A stretch of DNA of 6,470 nucleotides from Spirochaetota bacterium (GTDB taxonomy: Bacteria > Spirochaetota > B62-G9 > DRHN01). Every line of letters begins with the position of its first letter. The first letter of the stretch is position 1. Under the pieces are notes generated by a model. It searched no databases, was not told where the DNA came from, and worked only from the letters and a program-made list of their open reading frames with translations. This document shows positions 1-5,468 of the stretch, piece by piece. Made by a program: the position numbers and the translations under genes. Where the stretch lies: contig JAGLSF010000115.1 in the NCBI GenBank assembly GCA_023136305.1, positions 1 through 6,470 on the forward strand. The letters run 5' to 3'.

Positions 1-616
1 CTATATCAATACCGATGCATCCAGCATAGGTGAGATTATTTATAAACTGATTCCCGACCCCTACCGCTACCTCAACAGCGACATCGCGGCCTGTCTCTAT
101 ACTTCCATACTGTGGGATACCGGCTCCTTTGCCTATTCCAATACGTCGACCCGCGTATTCCGCATTGTGTCCAGGTTGCTCGAATACGATGTTGACCCGG
201 CTTACGTGTACAGCCGGGTTTTCAACAGCAAGAGCATTGCCCATTTCAGGCTGCTTGGAGAGGCGCTCAAATTACTGAAACTTGACGGCTCGGGCAGGAT
301 CGCATCCCTGATAATCCCGCTCTCCGTGTATACCGAAATTGGGGCGAACGAAGAGGACAACGAGGGGATACTCGAGGTGATCAAGGGATTAAAGGATGTG
401 GACCTTATCATATTTCTCAGACAGCTCAACGAAAAAATGATGAAGGGGAGCCTTCGTTCCGTCGACAGGATCAACTGCAACTACCTCGCCAACCTGTATG
501 GCGGCGGTGGTCATTTGAAGGCAAGCGGATTCGTGATTGAAGCAAACGTGAAGCAGAAGGGCCCCGCCATCATCGAGAGGCTTATCGGGGAGGTGTATGA
601 AAAGGGGTGGACTTAG
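1..616 (+). CDS. DHH/DHHA1 family phosphoesterase, NrnA-like (5'-truncated by window edge)
   Basis: This is the C-terminal part of a DHH-family phosphoesterase; the frame is open from base 2, so the gene starts outside the window and the first in-frame GTG (167) is not its start. The family uses two metal ions to hydrolyse short oligoribonucleotides (nanoRNA), pAp or cyclic-dinucleotide products in the cytoplasm. The opening residues (NTDASSIGEIIYKLI, then a WDTGSFAYSNTSTR stretch) fit the end of the DHH domain. The DHHA1 substrate-binding domain follows, with an SLRS stretch and the hallmark GGGGH at 500-514 near the C terminus. The N-terminal DHH metal motifs cannot be checked. The stop overlaps the start of truB by 10 bases, implying translational coupling. 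In spirochaetes such a gene commonly sits between rbfA and truB. Family assignment is secure; the choice among NrnA-type substrates is inference. Confidence 0.88.
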   Translation, partial: YINTDASSIGEIIYKLIPDPYRYLNSDIAACLYTSILWDTGSFAYSNTSTRVFRIVSRLLEYDVDPAYVYSRVFNSKSIAHFRLLGEALKLLKLDGSGRIASLIIPLSVYTEIGANEEDNEGILEVIKGLKDVDLIIFLRQLNEKMMKGSLRSVDRINCNYLANLYGGGGHLKASGFVIEANVKQKGPAIIERLIGEVYEKGWT

Positions 617-1506
617 ACGGCATTCTCCTCATCAACAAGGAGGTCGGCCGTACGTCCTTTGAAACAGTGCGGCTGGTGAGGAAGAGAATCGGCGCCCGCA
701 AGGCGGGACATACGGGAACACTGGATAAATCGGCATCCGGTCTGCTCCTTATATGTGTGAACAGGGCCACAGCAATACAAAACCTTCTGATGGGGTATTT
801 CAAACAGTACCGCGGAACAGTGCGGTTCGGTGTTGAGACTGATACACTGGATCGGTACGGTCATATGGTGCGGTCGGGCTCTCCGGGCGTTTTTTCCGAT
901 GGCCAAATTCAGAGGGTGCTTGGCGGGTTCAGGGGCAAGATTCTGCAGGTGCCCCCTCTATACTCTGCACTCCATCAGAATGGTAAAAGACTGTACCATC
1001 TGGCACGCAGCGGCACACCCGCCCAGGCGCAGCCAAGAGAAGTGGAGATTAAAAACCTCACCTTATTGAAAAACGGAGGGAGTTTTATACACATTGATGT
1101 TACCGCATCCAGGGGTACCTATATTCGGTCTCTGGCCCGTGATATTTCCAATTCCCTCGGTACCTGCGGGTATCTGGCTGAGCTCCATCGGTTGCGTATC
1201 GGTTCCTTTTCGGTGGAAAATGCAATCACGGCCGATGAGGTAAATGAATCCACACCACTCCTGTCGATGCCGGAGGCGCTCCATGATTTTCCACAGGTTG
1301 AAGTTGGGGTGGAGAGAGCCTCCCGTGTATTCAACGGGGTCCCTGCCTGGCAAATTCTGAAAGAGCTGGGGCAGGAACTCCCCCAGTCGGAGCATCTCTG
1401 CCTTGTCAACAGCGGGAAGCTAATAGCAATTGTGGAGCTGAAACCAAAACCTGGATATTTCAAGGTATTCGGGAGGAGTGACGACCCTGTCCGTAGGAAG
1501 GGATAA
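607..1506 (+). CDS. truB: tRNA pseudouridine(55) synthase TruB
   Basis: TruB converts U55 in the T-loop of tRNAs to pseudouridine. The 299-residue product has normal family length. Visible motifs are GILLINK with TSFETV at the N terminus, the catalytic motif GHTGTLD with the nucleophile D40, a KQYRGTVRFGVETDTLD stretch around residue 70-80, VPPLYSALHQNGKRLY, and RGTYIRSLARDI at 169-180, which forms part of the active site. The C-terminal 80 or so residues fit the accessory RNA-binding region but are less conserved. The start is GTG at 607, inside the last codons of the preceding gene. A GGGGAGGTG sequence at 587-595 may serve as ribosome binding site although it is 11 bases away. The ATG at 597 is in another frame. 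Nothing looks damaged, and the identification is firm. Confidence 0.96.
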   Translation: MDLDGILLINKEVGRTSFETVRLVRKRIGARKAGHTGTLDKSASGLLLICVNRATAIQNLLMGYFKQYRGTVRFGVETDTLDRYGHMVRSGSPGVFSDGQIQRVLGGFRGKILQVPPLYSALHQNGKRLYHLARSGTPAQAQPREVEIKNLTLLKNGGSFIHIDVTASRGTYIRSLARDISNSLGTCGYLAELHRLRIGSFSVENAITADEVNESTPLLSMPEALHDFPQVEVGVERASRVFNGVPAWQILKELGQELPQSEHLCLVNSGKLIAIVELKPKPGYFKVFGRSDDPVRRKG

Positions 1507-1546
1507 ATACATTACTACCCAGTGAGGAACAGATTCGGGGAAGCCC

Positions 1547-2335
1547 TTGTACATTGTTGAGCGTATTAAGAGGTTGAATGATTTTCATGGCAAAGTGGGG
1601 TTGACGATTGGGAATTTCGAGGGCTTTCACCGAGGACACAGGGAAATCGTACAAACACTTCTCTCTCAATCCGGGCACCGAGGGCTTCGTACTGCGGTGA
1701 TTACCTTCAAGGAACACCCTCTGAAGATGCTGCGCGGAGTTGAACCCGAGAGACTGACCCTGCCCCATGAGAAGCTCGTGAACCTGCGAAATGCGGGTGT
1801 TGACCTTCTGTTCTATCTCGACTTTTCAGCTGAGTTTGCAGATACCGAACCTGAGAGTTTCCTCCGTATGCTGCAGCGGGAGCTGGCACCGGGACTGCTT
1901 TGCCTGGGCAGGGGGTTCCGGTTCGGGAAAGGCAATAAGGGCAACATCGATTTCCTGAGCCGAAACGCAGACCAGTATAGCTATGATCTCCTGGTCGTCG
2001 ATGATGTAATGCATTTGTGCGGGCCTGTATCGAGCACCCGAATACGGGATGCGGTCAAGAGGGGAGACTTCGAACTGGCAGATGCCCTTCTCGGGCAAAG
2101 CTATCATCTGTACGTCATCGGGGGGGGCAACCTACTAAAACCCCTCTGCATGAATTGCGCTTTTCCTGATGAGGGTAGATATATGGGGGTACTCTACGAT
2201 GACAGGGAGAGACAGGGAAAAGGGATGGTTGTCGAGAGAGTGGACGAAGGCTTTTGCATGTGCGAAGAAGTGGATTTGAAGAGGAACGGGCTTTACAGGC
2301 TGCAGTTCTCCCACCGACTGGATCCACAAAAATAA
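1547..2335 (+). CDS. ribF: RibF-type FMN adenylyltransferase (FAD synthase) with degenerate riboflavin-kinase domain
   Basis: Bacterial RibF normally phosphorylates riboflavin to FMN (C-terminal kinase) and adenylates FMN to FAD (N-terminal nucleotidyltransferase). The adenylyltransferase half is complete here: GNFEGFHRGH at residues 22-31 is the nucleotide-binding HxGH region, and SSTRIR at 162-167 is the second signature. The remainder is unusual. The protein is 262 residues, whereas bifunctional RibF is usually just over 300, and the PTAN motif that binds Mg-ATP in the kinase is absent. Only FPDEGRYMGVLYDD and a final GLYRLQFSHRL recall kinase strands, and the usual C-terminal helix is missing. 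The TTG start at 1547 fits the usual distance to the GNF motif, with GGGGAAG (1537-1543) as ribosome binding site; an in-frame stop at 1523 rules out much extension. FAD synthase activity is likely; riboflavin kinase activity is doubtful. Confidence 0.9.
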   Translation: MYIVERIKRLNDFHGKVGLTIGNFEGFHRGHREIVQTLLSQSGHRGLRTAVITFKEHPLKMLRGVEPERLTLPHEKLVNLRNAGVDLLFYLDFSAEFADTEPESFLRMLQRELAPGLLCLGRGFRFGKGNKGNIDFLSRNADQYSYDLLVVDDVMHLCGPVSSTRIRDAVKRGDFELADALLGQSYHLYVIGGGNLLKPLCMNCAFPDEGRYMGVLYDDRERQGKGMVVERVDEGFCMCEEVDLKRNGLYRLQFSHRLDPQK

Positions 2336-2337
2336 GT

Positions 2338-2365
2338 TTGATATTCACCGTAAATTCAGTATATT
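2338..2365 (+). promoter_or_regulatory. Predicted sigma-70-type promoter for rpsO-pnp
   Basis: TTGATA at 2338-2343 (5 of 6 to the -35 consensus) is separated by 16 bases from TATATT at 2360-2365 (5 of 6 to the -10 consensus). The elements lie just after the ribF stop in an AT-rich patch. Transcription would begin near 2372 and give a leader of about 43 bases before rpsO. This would let rpsO-pnp be expressed apart from the upstream genes, as is common for rpsO. Predicted from sequence only. Confidence 0.6.
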
Positions 2366-2387
2366 TCAGGATATTATTGTAAAAAAG

Positions 2388-2409
2388 CCCTGCCATCGCA
2401 GGGGGAAGG
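2388..2409 (+). promoter_or_regulatory. Leader hairpin overlapping the rpsO ribosome binding site
   Basis: CCCTGC (2388-2393) and GCAGGG (2398-2403) form a perfect 6-bp stem with the 4-base loop CATC. The 3' arm shares bases 2401-2403 with the purine-rich ribosome binding site GGGGGAAGG (2401-2409), which ends 5 bases before the rpsO ATG. Closing the hairpin would hide part of the ribosome binding site. S15 is known to repress its own translation through structured leaders in several bacterial groups, with different folds in each. An autoregulatory role here is inference. Because it lies between the predicted promoter and the start codon and is not followed by T residues, it is unlikely to be a terminator. 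Confidence 0.45.
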
Positions 2410-2414
2410 TATGC

Positions 2415-2684
2415 ATGTCGATTACGAAGGAAAAAAAAGAGGAACTGATCGGAAATCACAGGAAACATGAAAAGGATACCGGGTCTCCGGAAGTTCAGAT
2501 AGCCCTCCTCACCGAGAGGATCACCAATCTTACGGAACATTTCAAGACACATAAGAAAGATCACCATTCGAGGAGGGGGCTGCTCAAGCTGGTCGGACAG
2601 CGAAGAAGGCTGCTCGATTATCTCAAAGGCAAGGATATAGGCAGATATCGCGATATTATTGCAAAACTAGGAATAAGGAAATAA
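2415..2684 (+). CDS. rpsO: 30S ribosomal protein S15
   Basis: S15 is a primary 16S rRNA-binding protein that helps nucleate the platform of the small subunit and later contacts the 50S subunit. The 89-residue product is exactly family length. It shows the whole signature: DTGSPEVQIALLTERITNL near residues 21-39, the HKKDHHSRRGLL region, and the basic stretch LVGQRRRLLDYLK, ending in an IAKLGIRK-type tail. The start is ATG at 2415, 5 bases after the ribosome binding site GGGGGAAGG. An overlapping ATG at 2411 is out of frame, too close to that site, and reads only about 19 codons. A run of eight A at 2431-2438 encodes lysines near the N terminus. pnp follows after 14 bases, the classic rpsO-pnp pair. 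Confidence 0.98.
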   Translation: MSITKEKKEELIGNHRKHEKDTGSPEVQIALLTERITNLTEHFKTHKKDHHSRRGLLKLVGQRRRLLDYLKGKDIGRYRDIIAKLGIRK

Positions 2685-2698
2685 GTATAACGTAGAAA

Positions 2699-4804
2699 AT
2701 GGAAGAAAAAACAAAACTAACTCTGGGCGACGCAGCGCTCATCTTTGAAACGGGTAAGATAGCTAAACAGGCCAATGGGGCCGCACTTGTGAGATATGAG
2801 GGCAGCGTCGTTCTGGCGACTGCCTGTGCATCGAAATCGGAAAACAGCTCACTTGATTATCTGCCACTCACAGTCAATTACGTAGAGAAGTTCTACGCAG
2901 CCGGGAAGATACCCGGCGGTTTTTTTAAGAGGGAAGGAAGGCCTCAGGAGAAGGAAATACTGGTTTCCAGACTCATCGACCGTCCTCTCCGACCTCTCTT
3001 TCCCAAGAATTTCAGGCGGGAACTGCAGATCATCGCAACAACCATGTCGACGGACCAGATAAATCCGCCGGACATTCTAGCCATGAACGGGGCTTCCCTG
3101 GCAGTGGGCCTGTCAGACATCCCGCTCAAGAAACTCGTTGGTGCGGTACGTGTAGGGATGCTAGACGATTCCTATGTGGTAAATCCCACCTACTCACAAA
3201 TGGAGGAGGCCTCTCTCGAAATCGTCGTTGCCGGTACGGACGAAGACATCATCATGGTCGAGGGAGGTGCGCAGGAAGTTACCGAGGAAGAGCTTCTCGG
3301 GGCCATATCCTTTGCAGAACCCTATATCCGGGAGATCATCGAAGCTCAGCAGGAGCTCATAAATCGGGCTGGAAAGACAAAGATGGAAGTCTCAGAGGAA
3401 TCCGTCGATGAGAAACTTGTCGCTGCGGTCCGGGACCATGCCTATGCTCAGTACAGTGAGGCCTGTTTTGTTCCCACCAAGCTCGCGCGTCAGAATGCGC
3501 TTGACAGTGCGGGTGAACAGACTTTAGAGAAGATCAACGAGCAGTTTGGCGAGGAAAGCCTTCCGCAGGTGTATGAAATTTTAGAAAGCATTGAGAAGGA
3601 GATCGTCAGAAAATCCATCATCGATGAGGGTCGTCGTTCCGACGGTAGGGGATTGAAGGATATCAGGCCAATCGATATTGAGGTGACCCTCTTTCAGAGG
3701 ACGCATGGCTCCGCCCTGTTTACCAGGGGTGAGACGCAGAGTATCGCCATCACGAGCCTGGGAACTGTTTCTGACGAGCAGCGATACGACAACATAGAGG
3801 GAGAGGGAACGAAGGCATTCATGCTCCACTATAACTTTCCTCCCTTTTGCGTGGGTGAAACCGCAGGCAGGCTCGGTCCGGGAAGGCGGGAAATCGGCCA
3901 CGGTCATCTGGCCGAACGGTCAATCAAATCGATGATTCCGGAAAAGGAAGATTTCCCCTACACCATACGTGTGGTCTCGGAAATCACTGAATCCAATGGG
4001 TCCTCCTCCATGGCATCGATATGCGCCGGTTCACTCTCACTGCTGAGTGCCGGAGTACCGCTGCGCGATTCGGTTGCAGGGGTTGCCATGGGGCTTGTGT
4101 TCGAGAGTGCAGACCGATACGCCGTCCTGAGCGATATACTTGGCTCTGAGGACCATCTCGGAGACATGGATTTTAAAGTTGCGGGAACCAGAAAAGGCAT
4201 CACGGGCTTTCAGATGGATGTGAAGATCAGCGGGATCTCCAAGGAGATCATGCGCGAAGCCCTCGAACAGGCCCGGGAGGGGAGACTGCACATCCTGGAC
4301 AAGATGGCCGAGGTCATCGAGAAACCGGTGGATAGTATCTCCCGGTACGCACCGAAGATACTGATCCTTAAGGTTCCGCAGGAAAAGATCGGTACCATCA
4401 TAGGTCCCTCGGGAAAGATGATACGCTCTATCATCGAAGAAACGGGAACCAATATAAACGTGGAAGATGATGGTACAGTCACCATATCGGCAACAGGTGA
4501 GGGTGATGCCGAGAGGGCGTACGACACCATACAGAGCCTCATCGCAGAGATTGAAGTGGGCAAGGCATATGAGGGTGAGGTAAAACGCATCATGGATTTC
4601 GGCGCCTTTGTAGAAATACAGCCGGGCAAGGAGGGACTTGTCCATATTTCGAAGCTCGAACATCATCGTGTGAACAAGGTTACGGATGTACTGAACGTGG
4701 GAGACAGAGTAAAGGTAAAGGTTACGGAAATAGATGCATTGGGAAGGATCAACCTCAGCAGGAAAGCCCTGCTCCCCAATCCCCATCCCCAATCGCGTTC
4801 TTAA
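2699..4804 (+). CDS. pnp: Polyribonucleotide nucleotidyltransferase (PNPase)
   Basis: PNPase is the phosphorolytic 3'-to-5' exoribonuclease of bacterial mRNA decay, a homotrimer in the cytoplasm. The 701-residue product has all domains in order: first RNase PH-like core with FFKREGRPQEKE at 75-86, an alpha-helical linker, the second RNase PH core with the GEGTKAFMLHYNFPPF region, a KH domain with the GPSGK loop at 569-573, and an S1 domain from about residue 621. Catalytic residues corresponding to E. coli D486, D492 and K494 are present as D485, D491 and K493. The start ATG is 14 bases after rpsO; no good ribosome binding site is visible, so translation may be coupled to rpsO. The protein ends right after the S1 domain with a short PNPHPQSRS tail encoded by a DNA repeat, in place of the longer tail of E. 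coli PNPase. Confidence 0.98.
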   Translation: MEEKTKLTLGDAALIFETGKIAKQANGAALVRYEGSVVLATACASKSENSSLDYLPLTVNYVEKFYAAGKIPGGFFKREGRPQEKEILVSRLIDRPLRPLFPKNFRRELQIIATTMSTDQINPPDILAMNGASLAVGLSDIPLKKLVGAVRVGMLDDSYVVNPTYSQMEEASLEIVVAGTDEDIIMVEGGAQEVTEEELLGAISFAEPYIREIIEAQQELINRAGKTKMEVSEESVDEKLVAAVRDHAYAQYSEACFVPTKLARQNALDSAGEQTLEKINEQFGEESLPQVYEILESIEKEIVRKSIIDEGRRSDGRGLKDIRPIDIEVTLFQRTHGSALFTRGETQSIAITSLGTVSDEQRYDNIEGEGTKAFMLHYNFPPFCVGETAGRLGPGRREIGHGHLAERSIKSMIPEKEDFPYTIRVVSEITESNGSSSMASICAGSLSLLSAGVPLRDSVAGVAMGLVFESADRYAVLSDILGSEDHLGDMDFKVAGTRKGITGFQMDVKISGISKEIMREALEQAREGRLHILDKMAEVIEKPVDSISRYAPKILILKVPQEKIGTIIGPSGKMIRSIIEETGTNINVEDDGTVTISATGEGDAERAYDTIQSLIAEIEVGKAYEGEVKRIMDFGAFVEIQPGKEGLVHISKLEHHRVNKVTDVLNVGDRVKVKVTEIDALGRINLSRKALLPNPHPQSRS

Positions 4805-4838
4805 TCCCATTCTGATTCCCGTTCTGAGTTCCGGTCTG
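4772..4838 (+). repeat. Degenerate C/T-rich hexanucleotide repeat across the pnp 3' end
   Basis: From about 4772 the sequence consists of imperfect 6-7 base units such as CCCCAAT, CCCCAT, CCCATT, CTGATT, CCCGTT and CTGAGTT, about ten in a row. The array supplies the last nine or so pnp codons, including the stop at 4802-4804, and continues about 34 bases into the untranslated region. The units drift in sequence and length, which suggests an old, decaying tandem array. Boundaries are approximate. Confidence 0.55.
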
Positions 4839-4911
4839 GTTCTCCCAGGGACTCTTCGAGAAAGCGGACACATGACTGAGTGGGGAGATTACGGTCATTC
4901 CATGGGCTGTA

Positions 4912-4942
4912 ATTAACAGAAAATTAACCCTGTCTTAACAGA
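4912..4942 (+). promoter_or_regulatory. Three TTAAC-type direct repeats at 11-base spacing (Pho-box-like)
   Basis: TTAACA at 4913, TTAACC at 4924 and TTAACA at 4935 are separated by exactly 11 bases each. Read as 8-mers, they are ATTAACAG, ATTAACCC and CTTAACAG with 3-base spacers. Direct repeats at one helical turn are the layout of PhoB/PhoP/SphR-type response-regulator sites; Bacillus PhoP sites are TTAACA-like with about 5-base spacers, and the cyanobacterial Pho box is CTTAACCT-like with 3-base spacers. No convincing -10 lies at the expected distance (TACCTT at 4961-4966 is weak), and no + strand gene follows. The repeat geometry is directly visible; the regulator is inference. Confidence 0.4.
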
Positions 4943-5004
4943 GAAAACCAAGTCTGTGCCTACCTTCGATCTGTTACGGGTACAGAGCATTTGTGTTATC
5001 TTAA

Positions 5005-5052
5005 CGGAGGCCTCCGGGTTTTTTACCTCCTTTTCCCGGGGGTTTTCCTTTT
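5005..5052 (+). terminator. Rho-independent terminator, + strand, with two competing stems
   Basis: CCTCCGGG (5011-5018) pairs over 8 bp, with one T-G wobble, to CCCGGGGG (5035-5042), leaving a 16-base loop. The stem is followed by TTTTCCTTTT (5043-5052). An alternative weaker hairpin uses the palindrome CGGAGGCCTCCG (5005-5016), followed by GG and six T. The two cannot form together because they share 5011-5016. There is no T tract on the other strand, so it acts on + strand transcription, either the pnp read-through transcript or a local RNA. Confidence 0.65.
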
Positions 5053-5061
5053 AGGGCGAAC

Positions 5062-5088
5062 AAAAAGCTCGTATAGCGCTCGCGAAGC
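5062..5088 (-). terminator. Possible weak terminator of the nagA/GIY-YIG unit
   Basis: On the - strand, GCTTCG (5088-5083) can pair with CGAGC (5071-5067) with one bulged base, and five T follow (5066-5062). It sits 13 bases past the GIY-YIG stop, where a terminator is expected. The stem is short and the same bases can also fold as CGCT/AGCG (5077-5089), so the call is tentative. Confidence 0.3.
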
Positions 5089-5100
5089 GATATCTTTTAT

Positions 5101-5460
5101 TTACTTTTTTAATACAGTGTTGTTTATGTCATCGAGCACAGCTCTATCGCAGGTTTCGACCCTGGCCCCGGTTATCCGAGCCAGTTTAAGCAGATCAGTA
5201 AGGAGCGCCGGGTTCTGGATCAGATCAATTTTGGTCCTTCTCGGCTTTCTCTTCACAAACTGTTCAATCCGAAGAGCTATACCCCTGGAATCGTGTACCT
5301 TCCAGCACTGGGCGAGGCGGACCGGTGGAAAGCTTCGCGTGTACCTGCATCTCCCCGTTCCGCGTACATGTTCGGTGTACCGGCGATGCATGTCGTTTGT
5401 GCAGCCGGTATAGTAGTTACCGTTCTTTACCTGCAGAATGTAGACCCAGTAACAGTCCAA
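5101..5460 (-). CDS. Small GIY-YIG nuclease-domain protein
   Basis: The protein begins with a GIY-YIG domain: YWVYIL at residues 4-9 supplies the first tyrosine, YYTGC at 16-20 the second, RR at 26-27 the catalytic arginine, EH at 30-31 and GRCRYTR at 36-42 follow, and E66 in the ALRIEQFVK helix is the expected metal ligand. All key residues appear present, so it may be active. Such stand-alone proteins (UPF0213/YhbQ type) are widespread, and their in vivo role is poorly defined. A start at TTG (5460) is chosen because the domain begins at once after it, AGGTGAG (5470-5464) offers a ribosome binding site, and it clears the nagA stop by 8 bases. A start at ATG 5568 would overlap nagA by 100 bases and add residues resembling no domain. 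With the TTG start it is 119 residues, including a C-terminal extension of about 35 residues with no recognised motif. Confidence 0.82.
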   Translation of the reverse strand: MDCYWVYILQVKNGNYYTGCTNDMHRRYTEHVRGTGRCRYTRSFPPVRLAQCWKVHDSRGIALRIEQFVKRKPRRTKIDLIQNPALLTDLLKLARITGARVETCDRAVLDDINNTVLKK

Positions 5461-5468
5461 GTGCTCAC

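Larger units (their letters stand above)
4805..5100. other. Intergenic region between convergent pnp and the GIY-YIG gene
   Basis: About 300 bases contain no credible protein gene; open frames here show no family motifs, no good ribosome binding sites, or run antisense to a real gene. In order it holds the tail of the hexanucleotide repeat; a possible long hairpin (TCTCCC 4841-4846 with GGGAGA 4883-4888, and ACTC 4851-4854 with GAGT 4878-4881); three TTAAC units 11 bases apart (4912-4942); a small inverted repeat, TCTGT...ACAGA, near 4970-4986; and a strong + strand terminator ending at 5052. A weaker hairpin beyond that could serve the - strand. The pnp transcript may simply run on to 5052, making a 3' untranslated region of about 250 bases, or a separate short RNA may start here. 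Confidence 0.6.

Noticed and set aside
2128..2335. A frameshift in ribF hiding a full riboflavin-kinase domain in another frame
   Set aside because: The other two frames meet stops within 3 to 14 codons after the G tract, and the annotated frame retains kinase-like strands to its end, so reading-frame damage does not explain the missing PTAN motif.
2920..2926. Run of seven T in pnp as a programmed frameshift site
   Set aside because: It encodes the conserved Phe-Phe of the FFKREGRP motif, the frame continues normally through all later domains, and no stimulatory structure is evident.
4037..4873. A 278-codon open frame on the - strand opposite the 3' part of pnp
   Set aside because: It is wholly antisense to the well-conserved pnp catalytic, KH and S1 regions, shows no family motifs, and is best explained as a shadow of pnp codon use.
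4841..4888. Hairpin after pnp as the pnp terminator
   Set aside because: The stem has a large internal asymmetry and is followed by ATTACGG, not a T tract; kept only as a possible structural element of the untranslated region.
4860..5000. tRNA or other known structured RNA in the pnp downstream gap
   Set aside because: No cloverleaf arms, T-loop GTTCGA-type sequence or recognisable riboswitch core was found on either strand; only short hairpins are visible.
4991..5413. A 140-codon open frame on the + strand after pnp
   Set aside because: It runs through the terminator and then antisense to the GIY-YIG gene; the hydrophobic look of its start comes from the T-rich terminator sequence.
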